A stretch of DNA of 64,000 nt from Nocardioides albus (GTDB lineage: Bacteria > Actinomycetota > Actinomycetes > Propionibacteriales > Nocardioidaceae), in assembly GCF_014648255.1 (NCBI RefSeq), contig NZ_BMQT01000005.1, forward strand, positions 204,277 to 268,276, given 5' to 3'. The translations under genes and the position numbers were made by a program. Position 1 is the stretch's first letter; each line of letters starts with the position of its first letter. The notes under the pieces were generated by a model. The model saw nothing but the letters and a program-made list of their open reading frames with translations, was not told where the DNA came from and did no database searches. Positions 42,529-52,194 of this stretch are shown one piece after another.

Positions 42529-43440
42529 ATGCTGCTGATCGACACCGATCCAGGGCTAGACGACGCCCACGCCCTGGCGATGGCGTTCGGCCGTATGCCG
42601 GCGGACGAGCTGATCGTCACGACGGTGGCAGGCAACGTCGGTATCGACGCTGTCACCCGTAACGCACAACACCTCGTGCGCGCGATCGCTCCGGGCATCC
42701 CGGTAGCGCGTGGAGCGGCCGCGCCACTCCTCGGCACGCCTGTCGAAGCCCCCCATATTCACGGAGCGGACGGGATCGCTGGATTCGCCTGGCCCGACAC
42801 CGACCTGGGGCCGTTGCACCCGAGCCATGCGGCGGAGGTGATCATCGAAGCGGCCCAGGTGCATGGCAAGGATCTCGCCGTCGTCGCACTCGGGCCGCTC
42901 ACCAACCTGGCCCTCGCCATCCGACTCGAGCCGGGGATCATCGACCAGATCGGGCGTGTCGTCTCGATGGGCGGATCACCCTCGGGGCGTGGCAATGCCA
43001 GCGTCACGGCGGAGTTCAACGTGTTCGCCGATCCGGTTGCCGCTGAGATCGTCTACTCCACGGTGCGCAACCACACCGTCATCACCTGGGATCTCTCCCT
43101 CGACAACAGGTTCACTCGCTCCGAGCTCGACGGCTTCTGGGCCGGCACCACTGCCGCAGCGAGCACCCTGCGTGCCATCGATGCGCATCGCCAGAGCACC
43201 GAGCCGCAGTATGACACCGCGAGCACCTTCGGACGGGTCGACCCGTTGGCGATGGCGGTCGCGCTGGACCCGAGCGTCGTGACGGCAGAGGACGAGCACG
43301 CGGTGCTCGTCGACACCACCGACGGGCTCGCTCGCGGCTACACCGCCGTCGACTGGAGCGACTCCGTGGGCGAGCGCCCCAAGATCCTGATCCCTCGCGC
43401 CATCGACCGCGACCGTGCCTGCGCCCTCTTGACGCTCTGA
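42529..43440 (+). CDS. Inosine-uridine-type nucleoside hydrolase
   Basis: 303 aa. Cleaves the N-glycosidic bond of a ribonucleoside to base and ribose. The calcium/ribose-binding aspartate cluster DTDPGLDDAHALAMAF is at the N-terminus. VALGPLTNLALAI and FNVFADPVAAEIV follow in the usual order, with a C-terminal GRVDPLAMAVAL holding the distal Asp. It is the first gene of a LacI-controlled operon with an ABC importer, an amidohydrolase and a ribokinase, which indicates catabolism of an imported nucleoside. Base specificity cannot be read. Confidence 0.93.
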   Translation: MLLIDTDPGLDDAHALAMAFGRMPADELIVTTVAGNVGIDAVTRNAQHLVRAIAPGIPVARGAAAPLLGTPVEAPHIHGADGIAGFAWPDTDLGPLHPSHAAEVIIEAAQVHGKDLAVVALGPLTNLALAIRLEPGIIDQIGRVVSMGGSPSGRGNASVTAEFNVFADPVAAEIVYSTVRNHTVITWDLSLDNRFTRSELDGFWAGTTAAASTLRAIDAHRQSTEPQYDTASTFGRVDPLAMAVALDPSVVTAEDEHAVLVDTTDGLARGYTAVDWSDSVGERPKILIPRAIDRDRACALLTL

Positions 43441-43491
43441 CGACGCCGACATCGCCCCACCCTCACCCCTGATTGCCAAGGAGCCCCTCTC

Positions 43492-44514
43492 ATGTCCACA
43501 ACCTTCCAACCCTCACGCTCGCGCCGCTGGCGCAGCATCGCCGGGGCCACGGCGGCCGTCGTCGCGCTGAGCGGCCTCGCGGCCTGCGGCAGCGACACCT
43601 CCGGGGGCGGCGTGGACACGGCGAACTTCCAGCTCGGCTGGTTCCCCAACGTCGAGGCGATGGGTCCGATCGTGGCCGACGACAAGGGCTACTTCGAGGA
43701 CGAGGGCATCAACGTGTCCTTGCTGCCCGGCGGGCCAGAGGTCACGGCCGACGCCCAGATCGTCAGCGGCAACGCATTGATGGGCACGATGTCGAGCGAG
43801 GCCCTGGCGGACAGCGTGAAGGCCGGTGCGCCCCTCGTCGCTGTCGGTGCGATCTACCAGACCTCCTCGTCGGCCATCGTCACCCTTGCCGACAGCGGCA
43901 TCACCGAGCCCAAGGACCTCGAGGGCAAGCGCTTCGGAGTGTCCCAGACCGACATGCGTGTGTACGAGCCCTTCTTCAAGCTGACCGGTGTCGACGCCGA
44001 CAAGGTCGAGATGGTGTCCACCGGTTCTGATCCCGCTTCGTTGATGTCGGGAGAGGTCGACGCGATGTCGGGAACGCTGGCCAACCAGCCTATCGCCATC
44101 CAGGACCAGGGTGTCGACACGAACGAGATCCGGCTGGCCGACTACAGCTACAACCGTTGGAGCAACCTGCTGGTCGTGCGGCAGGATTCGCTGGAGGACC
44201 CCGAGGAACGGGCCGCTGTCCGTGCGCTTCTCGCCGCGGTCACCCGCGGCGTGCAGGATTCGGTCGAGAATCCGGACGCGGCGGCCCAGATCGTCGTCGA
44301 CGAGTACGGCGAGCAGGTCGGTCTCGATCTCGACCAGCAGCGTGCCAGCGCCCAGGTCTGGGCCGACCTCGCCGAGGAGGGCACCGAGGATCAGGGTGTT
44401 GTCCGCCTCACCGAGGGCGGCGTCTCCGGCCAGCAGAAGTTCTTCGACTCGATCGGCCTCGAGGTGAACGCTGCTGACCTGTTCGACCTCTCCGTGCAGG
44501 CGGAGGAAAAGTGA
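43492..44514 (+). CDS. ABC-importer substrate-binding lipoprotein (NMT1/THI5/SsuA type)
   Basis: 340 aa. A lipoprotein signal with lipobox [10 protein letters not shown] anchors it outside the membrane. The mature part begins [20 protein letters not shown] and has [17 protein letters not shown], the hallmark of the NMT1/THI5-like fold that binds pyrimidine precursors, taurine or nitrate. It overlaps the ATPase gene by four bases. Operon context favours a nucleoside or modified pyrimidine/purine as ligand, which would be unusual for this fold. Confidence 0.92.
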   Translation: MSTTFQPSRSRRWRSIAGATAAVVALSGLAACGSDTSGGGVDTANFQLGWFPNVEAMGPIVADDKGYFEDEGINVSLLPGGPEVTADAQIVSGNALMGTMSSEALADSVKAGAPLVAVGAIYQTSSSAIVTLADSGITEPKDLEGKRFGVSQTDMRVYEPFFKLTGVDADKVEMVSTGSDPASLMSGEVDAMSGTLANQPIAIQDQGVDTNEIRLADYSYNRWSNLLVVRQDSLEDPEERAAVRALLAAVTRGVQDSVENPDAAAQIVVDEYGEQVGLDLDQQRASAQVWADLAEEGTEDQGVVRLTEGGVSGQQKFFDSIGLEVNAADLFDLSVQAEEK

Positions 44515-45326
44515 GCGCCGGATTCGTCACTGAATCGGTCTCCAAGGTCTTCGAGACCTCCGAGCAGACCGTTACCGCCCTCGACGAGGTGACGTTGCGG
44601 GCGGACAAGGGGTCCTTCGTCGCGCTCATCGGCCCGTCCGGGTGCGGCAAGTCGACCTTGCTGCGCATGTTCGCGGGCCTCGATGTCGCGACAGGTGGAC
44701 AGGTGTCGCTGCTGGGCAGGACGCCGGCGGAGGTGCAGCGCGAGCATGCGATCGGAGTCGCGTTCCAGGACTCCGCGCTCCTCCCGTGGCGTACTGTCGA
44801 GGCGAACATCGCCCTTCCGCTGCAGATCGCGGGCAAGAAGATCGACCACCGCGCCATCGCCGACCTCATCGCGCTGACAGGACTGACCGGATTCGAACGG
44901 GCGCGGCCGGCACAGCTGTCTGGCGGCATGCGCCAGCGGGTGGCCATCGCCCGCTCTCTCGTGCTCGAGCCCGACGTGCTTCTGCTCGACGAGCCCTTCG
45001 GTGCGCTCGACGACATGACGCGTCAGCAGATGAACATCGAGCTCCAGCGGATCTGGACCGAGCGCCCGACCACCACGCTCCTGGTCACCCACTCCCTGGA
45101 CGAGGCAGCCTTCCTCAGCGACCGGGTCTTCGTCATGGCTGCCCGGCCGGGCCGGATCGTCGCCGAGCTCGACGTGCCCTTCGAACGTCCGCGTACGCCG
45201 GACATCCAGCAGGAGGAGCGGTTCCACCGCTTCACCGACCAGCTGTCGCGGTTGCTCTTCGACGCCAAGCGCTCCCGGGGCGCCGTGGCGCCGTCCGCGG
45301 AGGCCGAAGGCGGGTCGACGTCGTGA
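44511..45326 (+). CDS. ABC-importer ATP-binding protein
   Basis: 271 aa. Walker [13 protein letters not shown]-loop [15 protein letters not shown], signature [15 protein letters not shown] and Walker [13 protein letters not shown] are all present. It belongs to the SsuB/TauB/ThiZ subgroup, in keeping with the binding protein. The start overlaps the lipoprotein stop, and its own stop overlaps the permease GTG (GTGA). Confidence 0.95.
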   Translation: MSAGFVTESVSKVFETSEQTVTALDEVTLRADKGSFVALIGPSGCGKSTLLRMFAGLDVATGGQVSLLGRTPAEVQREHAIGVAFQDSALLPWRTVEANIALPLQIAGKKIDHRAIADLIALTGLTGFERARPAQLSGGMRQRVAIARSLVLEPDVLLLDEPFGALDDMTRQQMNIELQRIWTERPTTTLLVTHSLDEAAFLSDRVFVMAARPGRIVAELDVPFERPRTPDIQQEERFHRFTDQLSRLLFDAKRSRGAVAPSAEAEGGSTS

Positions 45327-46948
45327 GTACGACGGCAACGGTGGCGCACCGGGCCGATCGCCGGGGCCTGAGCAGGGAACGGCGCCAATCGCTCGTACGG
45401 GCCGGTGTGGTCGGCGTATCGCTGCTCGGGGTCTGGCTCGCGCTCGCCACCGCCCTTCGCGGGCGGCACCTGATCCCCTACCCGGCGGACCTGCTGGCGC
45501 AGTTCGTCGACGACTGGTCGCTCATCGTCGCGAACGCCGGACCGACACTCGAGGTCGCGGCGCTGGGCTTCCTGATCGGTACGCTCGCTGTCCTGCCACT
45601 GGCGGCGGTGAGCGTGCTCGTGCCGACGCTGGAGCCAGTCGTGATCCGGGTGGCGGTGGCGATCCACGTGATCCCGTTCGTCGCGATCGCGCCGATCATC
45701 GTCATCACCTTCCAGGGGGAGGCGGCGCGGATCGCCATCGCCGCCCTGCAGGTCTACTTTCCGTTGTTGATCGGCGTGCTGCTCGGTCTGCACTCGGCCG
45801 ATGACCGGGCACTGGACGTCGTGCGTGTCACGGGTGGACGGGAGCGGTCAGCGTTGCGCTTCGTCCGGGTGCCGTCAGCGCTGCCGAGCCTCATCGCGGG
45901 CCTGCAGATCGCGGTGCCGGCCGCCATCCTGGGTGCTCTCGTCGCCGAGTTCTTCGGCGCGCCCGAGGGGCTGGGTGTAGTCCTGGTCAACGCTCAGGAC
46001 TCGCTGATGACCGACCGGGTGTGGGTCATCGCGGTGACGATCGGTGCGCTGGCCACGGTCGGCTACGTCGCCGTGGCGCTTCTGGCCAGGATCCTGGTGC
46101 CGTGGGCGGGGAAGGGCGCCATGTCCGGCACCTCCGTCGCCGGGGGCGCGACGGGCGACCTGTCTCGCCGGCAGGCGGTGCTCGGGATGGTCGTGTCGAC
46201 GGGACTGCTGCTTGGCATGTGGTGGTCGCTACGACCGGTCTTCGGTCTCCAGCCGTTCTTCGTGAAGAGCCCCGGGGACGTCGTCGGGTTCCTGGTCGAG
46301 GGAAATCCGGCCACCGGTGCACCGGCCGGAGAGTTCTGGGACGCGTTCCTCACCGCCACCGGCCAGACCGCGGTGCACGCCGGGGTCGGCTTCGTCGTCG
46401 GAACCGTCGTCGCCGCTCTCGGTGCGGTCGTTCTCGTGGCCACGCCGGGCCTCGAGCGTGTCGTGATGCCGTTCGCGATCATGCTCCGCTCGGTTCCGCT
46501 GGTGGCGCTCACTCCGCTCATCGTGCTGCTGTTCGGGCGCGGACTGGTCGGAGTCACGGTGCTGGTCACGCTGGTCACGTTCTTCCCGACCTTGGTGACC
46601 GTCATCCTGGGGCTGCGGTCGGCTCCCGAGAATGCCATCGACGTGGTGCGCGCATCAGGCGGATCCGCGTTCGACGCCGCGGCGCGCGTGCAGGTCATGT
46701 ACGCCGTGCCGGCGATCACCGCCGCGGCGCGCATCGCGGTGCCCGCGGCTGTGAGCGGCGCGATGCTCGCCGAGTGGCTGGCCACCGGAGACGGTCTGGG
46801 CAGCTTGATCACCCTCGCCGCCGTCAGTGCCGACTACCTCACGCTGTGGAGCGCCGGCGTCCTCGTCGTGGTGCTCGTGCTCCTGCTGTACGCCGCCATC
46901 AACTGGATCGACACGACCATCTCTCGTCGCCTCGGCATCGCGCTGTGA
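45323..46948 (+). CDS. Double ABC permease (two fused inner-membrane domains)
   Basis: 541 aa, about twice the usual length. Two complete binding-protein-dependent permease domains occur in tandem, each with the EAA-type cytoplasmic loop ([20 protein letters not shown] in the first; [20 protein letters not shown] in the second). They are joined near residues 255-275. A fused pair replaces the homodimer usual for SsuC/ThiX permeases and could give an asymmetric channel. GTG start coupled to the ATPase gene. Confidence 0.92.
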   Translation: MSTTATVAHRADRRGLSRERRQSLVRAGVVGVSLLGVWLALATALRGRHLIPYPADLLAQFVDDWSLIVANAGPTLEVAALGFLIGTLAVLPLAAVSVLVPTLEPVVIRVAVAIHVIPFVAIAPIIVITFQGEAARIAIAALQVYFPLLIGVLLGLHSADDRALDVVRVTGGRERSALRFVRVPSALPSLIAGLQIAVPAAILGALVAEFFGAPEGLGVVLVNAQDSLMTDRVWVIAVTIGALATVGYVAVALLARILVPWAGKGAMSGTSVAGGATGDLSRRQAVLGMVVSTGLLLGMWWSLRPVFGLQPFFVKSPGDVVGFLVEGNPATGAPAGEFWDAFLTATGQTAVHAGVGFVVGTVVAALGAVVLVATPGLERVVMPFAIMLRSVPLVALTPLIVLLFGRGLVGVTVLVTLVTFFPTLVTVILGLRSAPENAIDVVRASGGSAFDAAARVQVMYAVPAITAAARIAVPAAVSGAMLAEWLATGDGLGSLITLAAVSADYLTLWSAGVLVVVLVLLLYAAINWIDTTISRRLGIAL

Positions 46949-46983
46949 GCGCGCCCGCCCGACGACACGACACGGAAAGTCCC

Positions 46984-48354
46984 ATGATCGAGCACGCCGA
47001 CACCATCCTGCAGAACGTCCACCTCGTCACCTTCGACGACGACGCCACCGTGATCCCGGATGGGGCGGTCGCGATCTCCGACGGTGTGATCGTCGACCGT
47101 GGCCCCACCGCTGAGGTGTGTCAGCGGTGGACCACCGACAACCGCGTGTTCGGCGGTGGCCAGATCGCCATCCCCGGCCTGACGGATGCGCACTTCCACA
47201 CCGCCCAGAGCCTGATGCGTGGCGTCCTCACGACGCTCCAGCGGACGCGGCGGCTGCGCGTACCGACCTGGCGCGAGTACTACCTGCCCTTCGAGGCCGC
47301 GCTGACCCCCGACGACGTACGCCTGTCCGGCGAGTTCGCCTACACGACGATGCTGCGCTCAGGCACCACCGCATTCTTCGAGGCGGGCGGCCCGCACCCG
47401 GAGAGCATGGCCGACGCCGCGATCGCCACCGGGATCCGCGGGATCGTGTCGCAGTCGACGATGGACGGCGGGTCGCGTATCCCTGAGTCCATGGTCATGA
47501 CCACCGAAGAGGCGATCGCTCGGAACATCGCCGTCGCCGACGCCTATCCGGCCAGCCCGGACGGTTCGCGGCGGGTGACGGGTGCGATGTCGCTCCGCCA
47601 GATCATCACGTGCAGCACCGAGCTGATCACCACCGTGCACGAGGAGGCGACCCGCCGCGGGGTGAAGGTGCACACCCATCTGGTGGAGGGCACCTACGAG
47701 ATCGACTATGCCCTCGAAAGGTTCGGGAAGCGGCCGATCGAGCACCTCATCGACCTCGGGGTGTTCGACCGCACGCTGCACTGCGCCCACTCGATCCTGG
47801 TGAGTGACCAGGAGATCGGCGAGTACGTGACGCGTGGTGCCTCCGCGTGTCACTGCGCCAAGGGCAACTACTCCATCGGCTCGGCTCCCGCGATGCGGAT
47901 GTGGCGCCGCGGCGTCGACATCGGGACCGGTACCGATGGCGTCGCGACCCTGGGCACGCTCGACCTGTTCCGGATCGCGATGCTGACCCGGATCGGCCAG
48001 CAGCTCGTCGACGGTACACCCAACCACAACCGCAACAGCGTGCAGGCCGCTGAGCCGCTCGAGATGGCCGTAGTCGGCGGCGCGCGTTCTGTTGGTCTGG
48101 GCGATGTGACCGGCTCGCTCGTCGTCGGCAAGCGTGCGGACATCGTCCTTCTCTCGACGATGGGACCCGAGGCCGCTGGGTTCGCCTCGCCCGAGGCGTT
48201 CCTCTACGAGGCGGCCAGCGGCCGTGACGTGACCACTGTGTTCGTCGACGGCCAGAAGGTCGTCGCCGACGGCGAGGTGGTCACGATCGACGAGGCCGAG
48301 GTGAGGGCACGTGCGTCGGCCCGTCAGGCCGCGCTGCTCGGTGAGGTGGCCTGA
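46984..48354 (+). CDS. Amidohydrolase / nucleobase deaminase-like (TRZ/ATZ family)
   Basis: 456 aa of the metal-dependent amidohydrolase barrel. Ligands seen: HxH in GLTDAHFHTAQSLMRG (about residue 72), His in VHTHLVEGTYE (about 226), His in HCAHSILVSD (about 260) and Asp in IGTGTDGVATLG (about 316). This set matches the TRZ/ATZ group, which includes cytosine-, guanine-, S-adenosylhomocysteine- and related deaminases. In the operon it would act on the base released by the nucleoside hydrolase. The precise base is unknown. It sits 35 bases after the permease gene. Confidence 0.9.
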   Translation: MIEHADTILQNVHLVTFDDDATVIPDGAVAISDGVIVDRGPTAEVCQRWTTDNRVFGGGQIAIPGLTDAHFHTAQSLMRGVLTTLQRTRRLRVPTWREYYLPFEAALTPDDVRLSGEFAYTTMLRSGTTAFFEAGGPHPESMADAAIATGIRGIVSQSTMDGGSRIPESMVMTTEEAIARNIAVADAYPASPDGSRRVTGAMSLRQIITCSTELITTVHEEATRRGVKVHTHLVEGTYEIDYALERFGKRPIEHLIDLGVFDRTLHCAHSILVSDQEIGEYVTRGASACHCAKGNYSIGSAPAMRMWRRGVDIGTGTDGVATLGTLDLFRIAMLTRIGQQLVDGTPNHNRNSVQAAEPLEMAVVGGARSVGLGDVTGSLVVGKRADIVLLSTMGPEAAGFASPEAFLYEAASGRDVTTVFVDGQKVVADGEVVTIDEAEVRARASARQAALLGEVA

Positions 48355-48355
48355 G

Positions 48356-49324
48356 ATGTCTGCCCGCCACGACCGCGACCCGGACGGCGCTCGGAGGCGG
48401 GGCGACGTCTTGGTGATCGGCAGCATCTCGGTCGACGTCTCGGTCTCGACCCCGCACCTGCCGAAGCCTGGCGAGACCGTCATCGGCGCCGGTGTCGAGA
48501 TCGGGACAGGTGGCAAGGGTGCGAACCAGGCGGTCGCCGCAGCACGGTATGGCGCCCGGACACGCATCGCTGGCTGCGTCGGCGACGACGCCTTCGCCGA
48601 GCTGGCCCTGACCGAGCTCGGGGAGTCGGGGGTGGACGTCAGTGAGGTCCTCCGGCGGAACGGAGGGACCGGCCTGGCGCAGATCCGGACAGACGCGTCA
48701 GGCGAGAATGACATCGTCGTCGCTCCGCTGGCGAACGCCCTGGTGACCCGCGAGCAGGTCGACGAGGTCTTCTCACGCGTGGCCGGCGACACGGCCGTTC
48801 TCCTTGTCCAGCTCGAGATCCCGGTCGACGTGGCGTTGCATGCCATCCGGCGTGCCCACGACGCCGGTATCTGCGTCATCCTCGATCCCGCGCCGGCTTT
48901 CCCGCTCCCGGAGGAGATGTGGTCATCGATCGACATCGTGACCCCGAACGAGACCGAGGCGGCCGCGATCACCGGCGAGCCGGTCGACGACGCCGCCGGA
49001 TCTGAGGCCGCGGCGGAATGGTTCGCCCGGAAGGGCGCCCGATCATCGATCATCACCCGCGCCGGCGGTGGAGCCACGCTGCTGACCGACGGTGTCACCA
49101 TCGAGTACCCGCCGCATCAGGTGCGGGCCGTTGATTCCACGGCGGCCGGCGACGCCTTCGCAGGCGTGCTCGCCGCGTCGATCGCGCTCGGCATGCCACT
49201 GCCGCGCGCAGTCGAGGAGGCGATGCTGGCCGGTGCGCTGACCGTCACCCGACGAGGCGCGCTCCGGTCGATCCCGACCAAGCACACCATCGACGAGTTC
49301 GCCGCGGACCGAGAGGTTCGGTAG
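48356..49324 (+). CDS. rbsK: Ribokinase-type PfkB sugar kinase
   Basis: 322 aa. PfkB motifs: GTGGKGANQAVAAARYG near the N-terminus and AVDSTAAGDAFAGVLAAS, with the catalytic Asp, near the C-terminus; the DSTAAGDAF form is that of ribokinase. It phosphorylates ribose freed by the nucleoside hydrolase so that it can enter the pentose phosphate pathway. It starts one base after the amidohydrolase stop and is the last gene of the operon. Confidence 0.9.
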   Translation: MSARHDRDPDGARRRGDVLVIGSISVDVSVSTPHLPKPGETVIGAGVEIGTGGKGANQAVAAARYGARTRIAGCVGDDAFAELALTELGESGVDVSEVLRRNGGTGLAQIRTDASGENDIVVAPLANALVTREQVDEVFSRVAGDTAVLLVQLEIPVDVALHAIRRAHDAGICVILDPAPAFPLPEEMWSSIDIVTPNETEAAAITGEPVDDAAGSEAAAEWFARKGARSSIITRAGGGATLLTDGVTIEYPPHQVRAVDSTAAGDAFAGVLAASIALGMPLPRAVEEAMLAGALTVTRRGALRSIPTKHTIDEFAADREVR

Positions 49325-49396
49325 GGGTGATAAGGCCTCGGCTCGCCGGGACCACGGGGCGGATCGTAGTCGGCGGTCGCGGCTAGAGTCGGGTGG

Positions 49397-49999
49397 ATGA
49401 GCGAAGCACCCTTCCTTGCTCCCGACGGCCAGACGCGTTGCGCGTGGGCCGGTGGGGCGCCGGAGTTCCTGGGCTACCACGACACCGAGTGGGGTTTCCC
49501 GGCCGGCGGTGACGTCCGGCTCTTCGAGAAGATCTGTTTGGAGGGGTTCCAGAGCGGCCTGTCGTGGCGCACCATCCTCAACAAGCGGCCCGCGTTCCGC
49601 GAGGTCTTCGAGGGGTTCGACTTCTACAAGGTGGCCGAGTTCGACGAGGGCGACGTCGAGCGGCTTCTGCTGGATGCCAGGATCATCCGCCACCGCGGCA
49701 AGATCGAGGCGGCGATCAACAATGCCAGGCGTGCGGTCGAGCTCGTCGAGGAGCGTGGGTCGCTGGCTGCGTACGTCTGGAGCTTCGAGCCGGAGCCGCT
49801 GAAGGTCCCGGAGGTGGTGGCGACCTCGCCTGCCTCGGTCAGCCTGTCCAAGGACCTCAAGAAGCGCGGCTGGAAGTTCGTCGGACCGACGACGATGTAT
49901 GCCTTCATGCAGTCGATGGGGATCATCAACGACCACTCGCTCGACTGTGTGATCCGGGATCGGGTCGAGGACGAACGGGCGGCATTCGTCAGACCCTGA
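49397..49999 (+). CDS. tag: DNA-3-methyladenine glycosylase I
   Basis: 200 aa. Removes 3-methyladenine from alkylated DNA. The helix-hairpin-helix glycosylase features are RCAWAGGAPEFLGYHDTEWG, FEKICLEGFQSGLSWRTIL, and the zinc-site-like C-terminal MGIINDHSLDCVIRDR. TAGAGT (49384-49389) lies seven bases before the ATG, so the message is probably leaderless and the gene is its own unit. Confidence 0.94.
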   Translation: MSEAPFLAPDGQTRCAWAGGAPEFLGYHDTEWGFPAGGDVRLFEKICLEGFQSGLSWRTILNKRPAFREVFEGFDFYKVAEFDEGDVERLLLDARIIRHRGKIEAAINNARRAVELVEERGSLAAYVWSFEPEPLKVPEVVATSPASVSLSKDLKKRGWKFVGPTTMYAFMQSMGIINDHSLDCVIRDRVEDERAAFVRP

Positions 50000-50024
50000 C
50001 TTCGACGCGGGAGGACCAATGTGA

Positions 50025-50043
50025 TTAGGCTGTCCTAACTAAG
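50025..50043. promoter_or_regulatory. Iron box (IdeR/DmdR-type operator)
   Basis: TTAGGCTGTCCTAACTAAG matches the 19-bp consensus TTAGGTTAGGCTAACCTAA at most positions. It lies 53 bases before the siderophore-binding lipoprotein. Repression under iron sufficiency is expected. Confidence 0.8.
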
Positions 50044-50095
50044 CATTGCCTAACCCGAGGGCGATGTCCCCAGCCTGTCGAAGGATGGTTCCCCA

Positions 50096-51154
50096 GTGAT
50101 CCGTCGATCCGTACTCATCGCAGCGAGCGTCGTGCTCGCTGCCAGCGGCCTGGCTGCGTGCAGCACGGGCGCGACCGACTCCGCGGACAGCTCCGCGGAC
50201 TCCGCATCGAAGGCCGACTCGGGCGCCTTCCCCGTCACCGTCGAGCACGCCTACGGCAGCACCGAGATCACCAAGGAGCCGACCAAGGTCGCCACCATCG
50301 GCTGGTCCGACCACGATGTCGCGCTCTCGCTGGGTGTCGTCCCGGTCGCTGCTCAGGCGATCACCTGGGGCGGCAACGACCAGCAGTCGACCGACTGGTT
50401 CGACGCCGAGCTGAAGGAGGTCGGCGGTGAGCAGCCGGTGCGCTACAACGCCGACACCAGCATCCCGTTCACCGAGATCAGCAAGGCGACCCCCGACCTG
50501 ATCCTGGCCACCAACTCGGGCATCTCCGAGCAGGACTACAAGAAGCTCAACGAGATCGCCCCGACCGTCGCCTTCCCCGGTGACCCGTGGCTGACCTCCT
50601 GGCAGGACTCGCTGGAGATGATCGGCAAGGCCACGGGCCGAGTCACCCTGTCCGAGGAGGTCAAGAAGGAGACCGAGGACGCGATCGCCCAGGCCCAGAA
50701 GGACCACCCGCAGATCGTCGACGCCGAATACCTGGTCACCGGTGTCCAGGACAACTCCAAGCTCGGCACCATCGGCCTGTACGGCGCCGGCGACGCCCGC
50801 CCGCAGATGCTGACCCAGCTCGGGATGAAGCTCGCTCCGGTCGCCGACGAGCTCGTTCCGGCCGGCCAGTTCTACACCGACGTCTCTGCCGAGAAGGCTC
50901 CCGAGCTGGAGTCGGAGGTGCTGATCAACCTCGGCTACACCGAGGGCAGCTTCGAGGCCCTGCAGCAGGACAAGCTGCTCAGCCAGATCCCGGCGATCAA
51001 GAGTGGCCACTACCTCGACATCACCGACCAGCCGTTGTCCCTGACCTTCTCCGCCGCGAGCACCCTGTCGATCCCTTACTTCATCGACGAGCTCGTTCCC
51101 TCGATCGCCGAGGCGGTCGACGGCGGGAAGGTGAACGTCACCGCGGAGAAGTGA
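50096..51154 (+). CDS. Iron-siderophore ABC substrate-binding lipoprotein
   Basis: 352 aa. Lipobox ASGLAACSTG near residue 22. The FecB/FepB-type fold begins with KVATIGWSDHDVALSLGV and has PFTEISKATPDLILATNSGI in the middle. GTG start with AAGGATGG upstream. It captures a ferric siderophore outside the cell and delivers it to the two FecCD permeases that follow with overlapping codons. Controlled by the iron box at 50025. Confidence 0.94.
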   Translation: MIRRSVLIAASVVLAASGLAACSTGATDSADSSADSASKADSGAFPVTVEHAYGSTEITKEPTKVATIGWSDHDVALSLGVVPVAAQAITWGGNDQQSTDWFDAELKEVGGEQPVRYNADTSIPFTEISKATPDLILATNSGISEQDYKKLNEIAPTVAFPGDPWLTSWQDSLEMIGKATGRVTLSEEVKKETEDAIAQAQKDHPQIVDAEYLVTGVQDNSKLGTIGLYGAGDARPQMLTQLGMKLAPVADELVPAGQFYTDVSAEKAPELESEVLINLGYTEGSFEALQQDKLLSQIPAIKSGHYLDITDQPLSLTFSAASTLSIPYFIDELVPSIAEAVDGGKVNVTAEK

Positions 51155-52194
51155 CGGCTCCGTTGACCACCCCCACGCCCCTCGCCCCGGTCGCCCCGGC
51201 AGCGCCTGCTGCCGCGGTCGTCCGGGGTCGGACGCTTCCCGGGATCGGGCTGATCCTGGGGATGCTCGTCCTCGCTGCGGTCGTCTCGATCCTGCTCGGC
51301 TCCGAGTGGGTTCCGCCGACCGCACTGCTGGACGAAGGCAGCTTCGGGCACGCGATCCTGGAGAACCGGATCGCCCGTACGGCGACCGCCTTCGCTGTCG
51401 GCGGTGCGCTCGCGCTCGGCGGTGCTTGCCTGCAGGGGCTCACCCGCAACCCGCTGGCCGACCCCGGGCTGCTCGGCCTCAACGCGGGCGCGGCGTTCGC
51501 GGTCGTGGTGGCGCTCGTGTACGTCGGGGCCACCGGCCTGAACTCGCTGCTGTGGGCCGCCTTCATCGGTTCGGCGCTGGCCGCGATCCTCGTGCACGGC
51601 ATCGCCGCGATCGGGCGCGACGGTGCGACCCCGGCCAAGCTGGTGCTCGCCGGTGCCGCGCTGACCGCGGCGCTGACCAGCTGGACCAGCGGCATCCTGC
51701 TGATCGACCACCAGGGGCTGGAGGTCTTCCGGCAGTGGCAGGTCGGCACCATCGGCAGCGACTGGGGAGACCTCGCCGTCTGTGCCCCGTTCCTCGTCGT
51801 GGGGGCCCTGCTGGCCCTGTTGAGCGCCCCCGTGCTGGACGCGCTCGCGCTCGGTGACGACCTCGCCAAGGGCCTCGGCCGCCGCACCGGTCTGGACCGA
51901 GTGGTCGTCGGTGTCGGGGTGGTCCTGCTCTGTGGCACCGCCACCGCTCTCGTCGGGCCGGTCGCCTTCGTGGGTCTGGTCGTCCCGCACGCCGTACGCG
52001 CCCTGGTCGGCCCCAGCTACACCTTGGTGCTGCCGCTCTCGATCGCCGCCGGCGCCGCGCTCACCGCCATCGCCGACGCGCTGGGCCGGGTGGTGCTGCC
52101 GCCCACCGAGGTGCAGGTCGGCATCATGACGGCCGTCGTCGGCGTACCTGCGTTCATCTGGTTCCTGCGGCGCGGACGGATGGCGGGCCTGTGA
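51151..52194 (+). CDS. Iron-siderophore ABC permease 1 (FecCD family)
   Basis: 347 aa, about nine to ten helices. Signatures GACLQGLTRNPLADPGLLGLNAG and GPVAFVGLVVPHAVRALVG are those of FecCD permeases. GTG start overlapping the binding-protein stop. Pairs with the next permease. Confidence 0.94.
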   Translation: MTAPLTTPTPLAPVAPAAPAAAVVRGRTLPGIGLILGMLVLAAVVSILLGSEWVPPTALLDEGSFGHAILENRIARTATAFAVGGALALGGACLQGLTRNPLADPGLLGLNAGAAFAVVVALVYVGATGLNSLLWAAFIGSALAAILVHGIAAIGRDGATPAKLVLAGAALTAALTSWTSGILLIDHQGLEVFRQWQVGTIGSDWGDLAVCAPFLVVGALLALLSAPVLDALALGDDLAKGLGRRTGLDRVVVGVGVVLLCGTATALVGPVAFVGLVVPHAVRALVGPSYTLVLPLSIAAGAALTAIADALGRVVLPPTEVQVGIMTAVVGVPAFIWFLRRGRMAGL

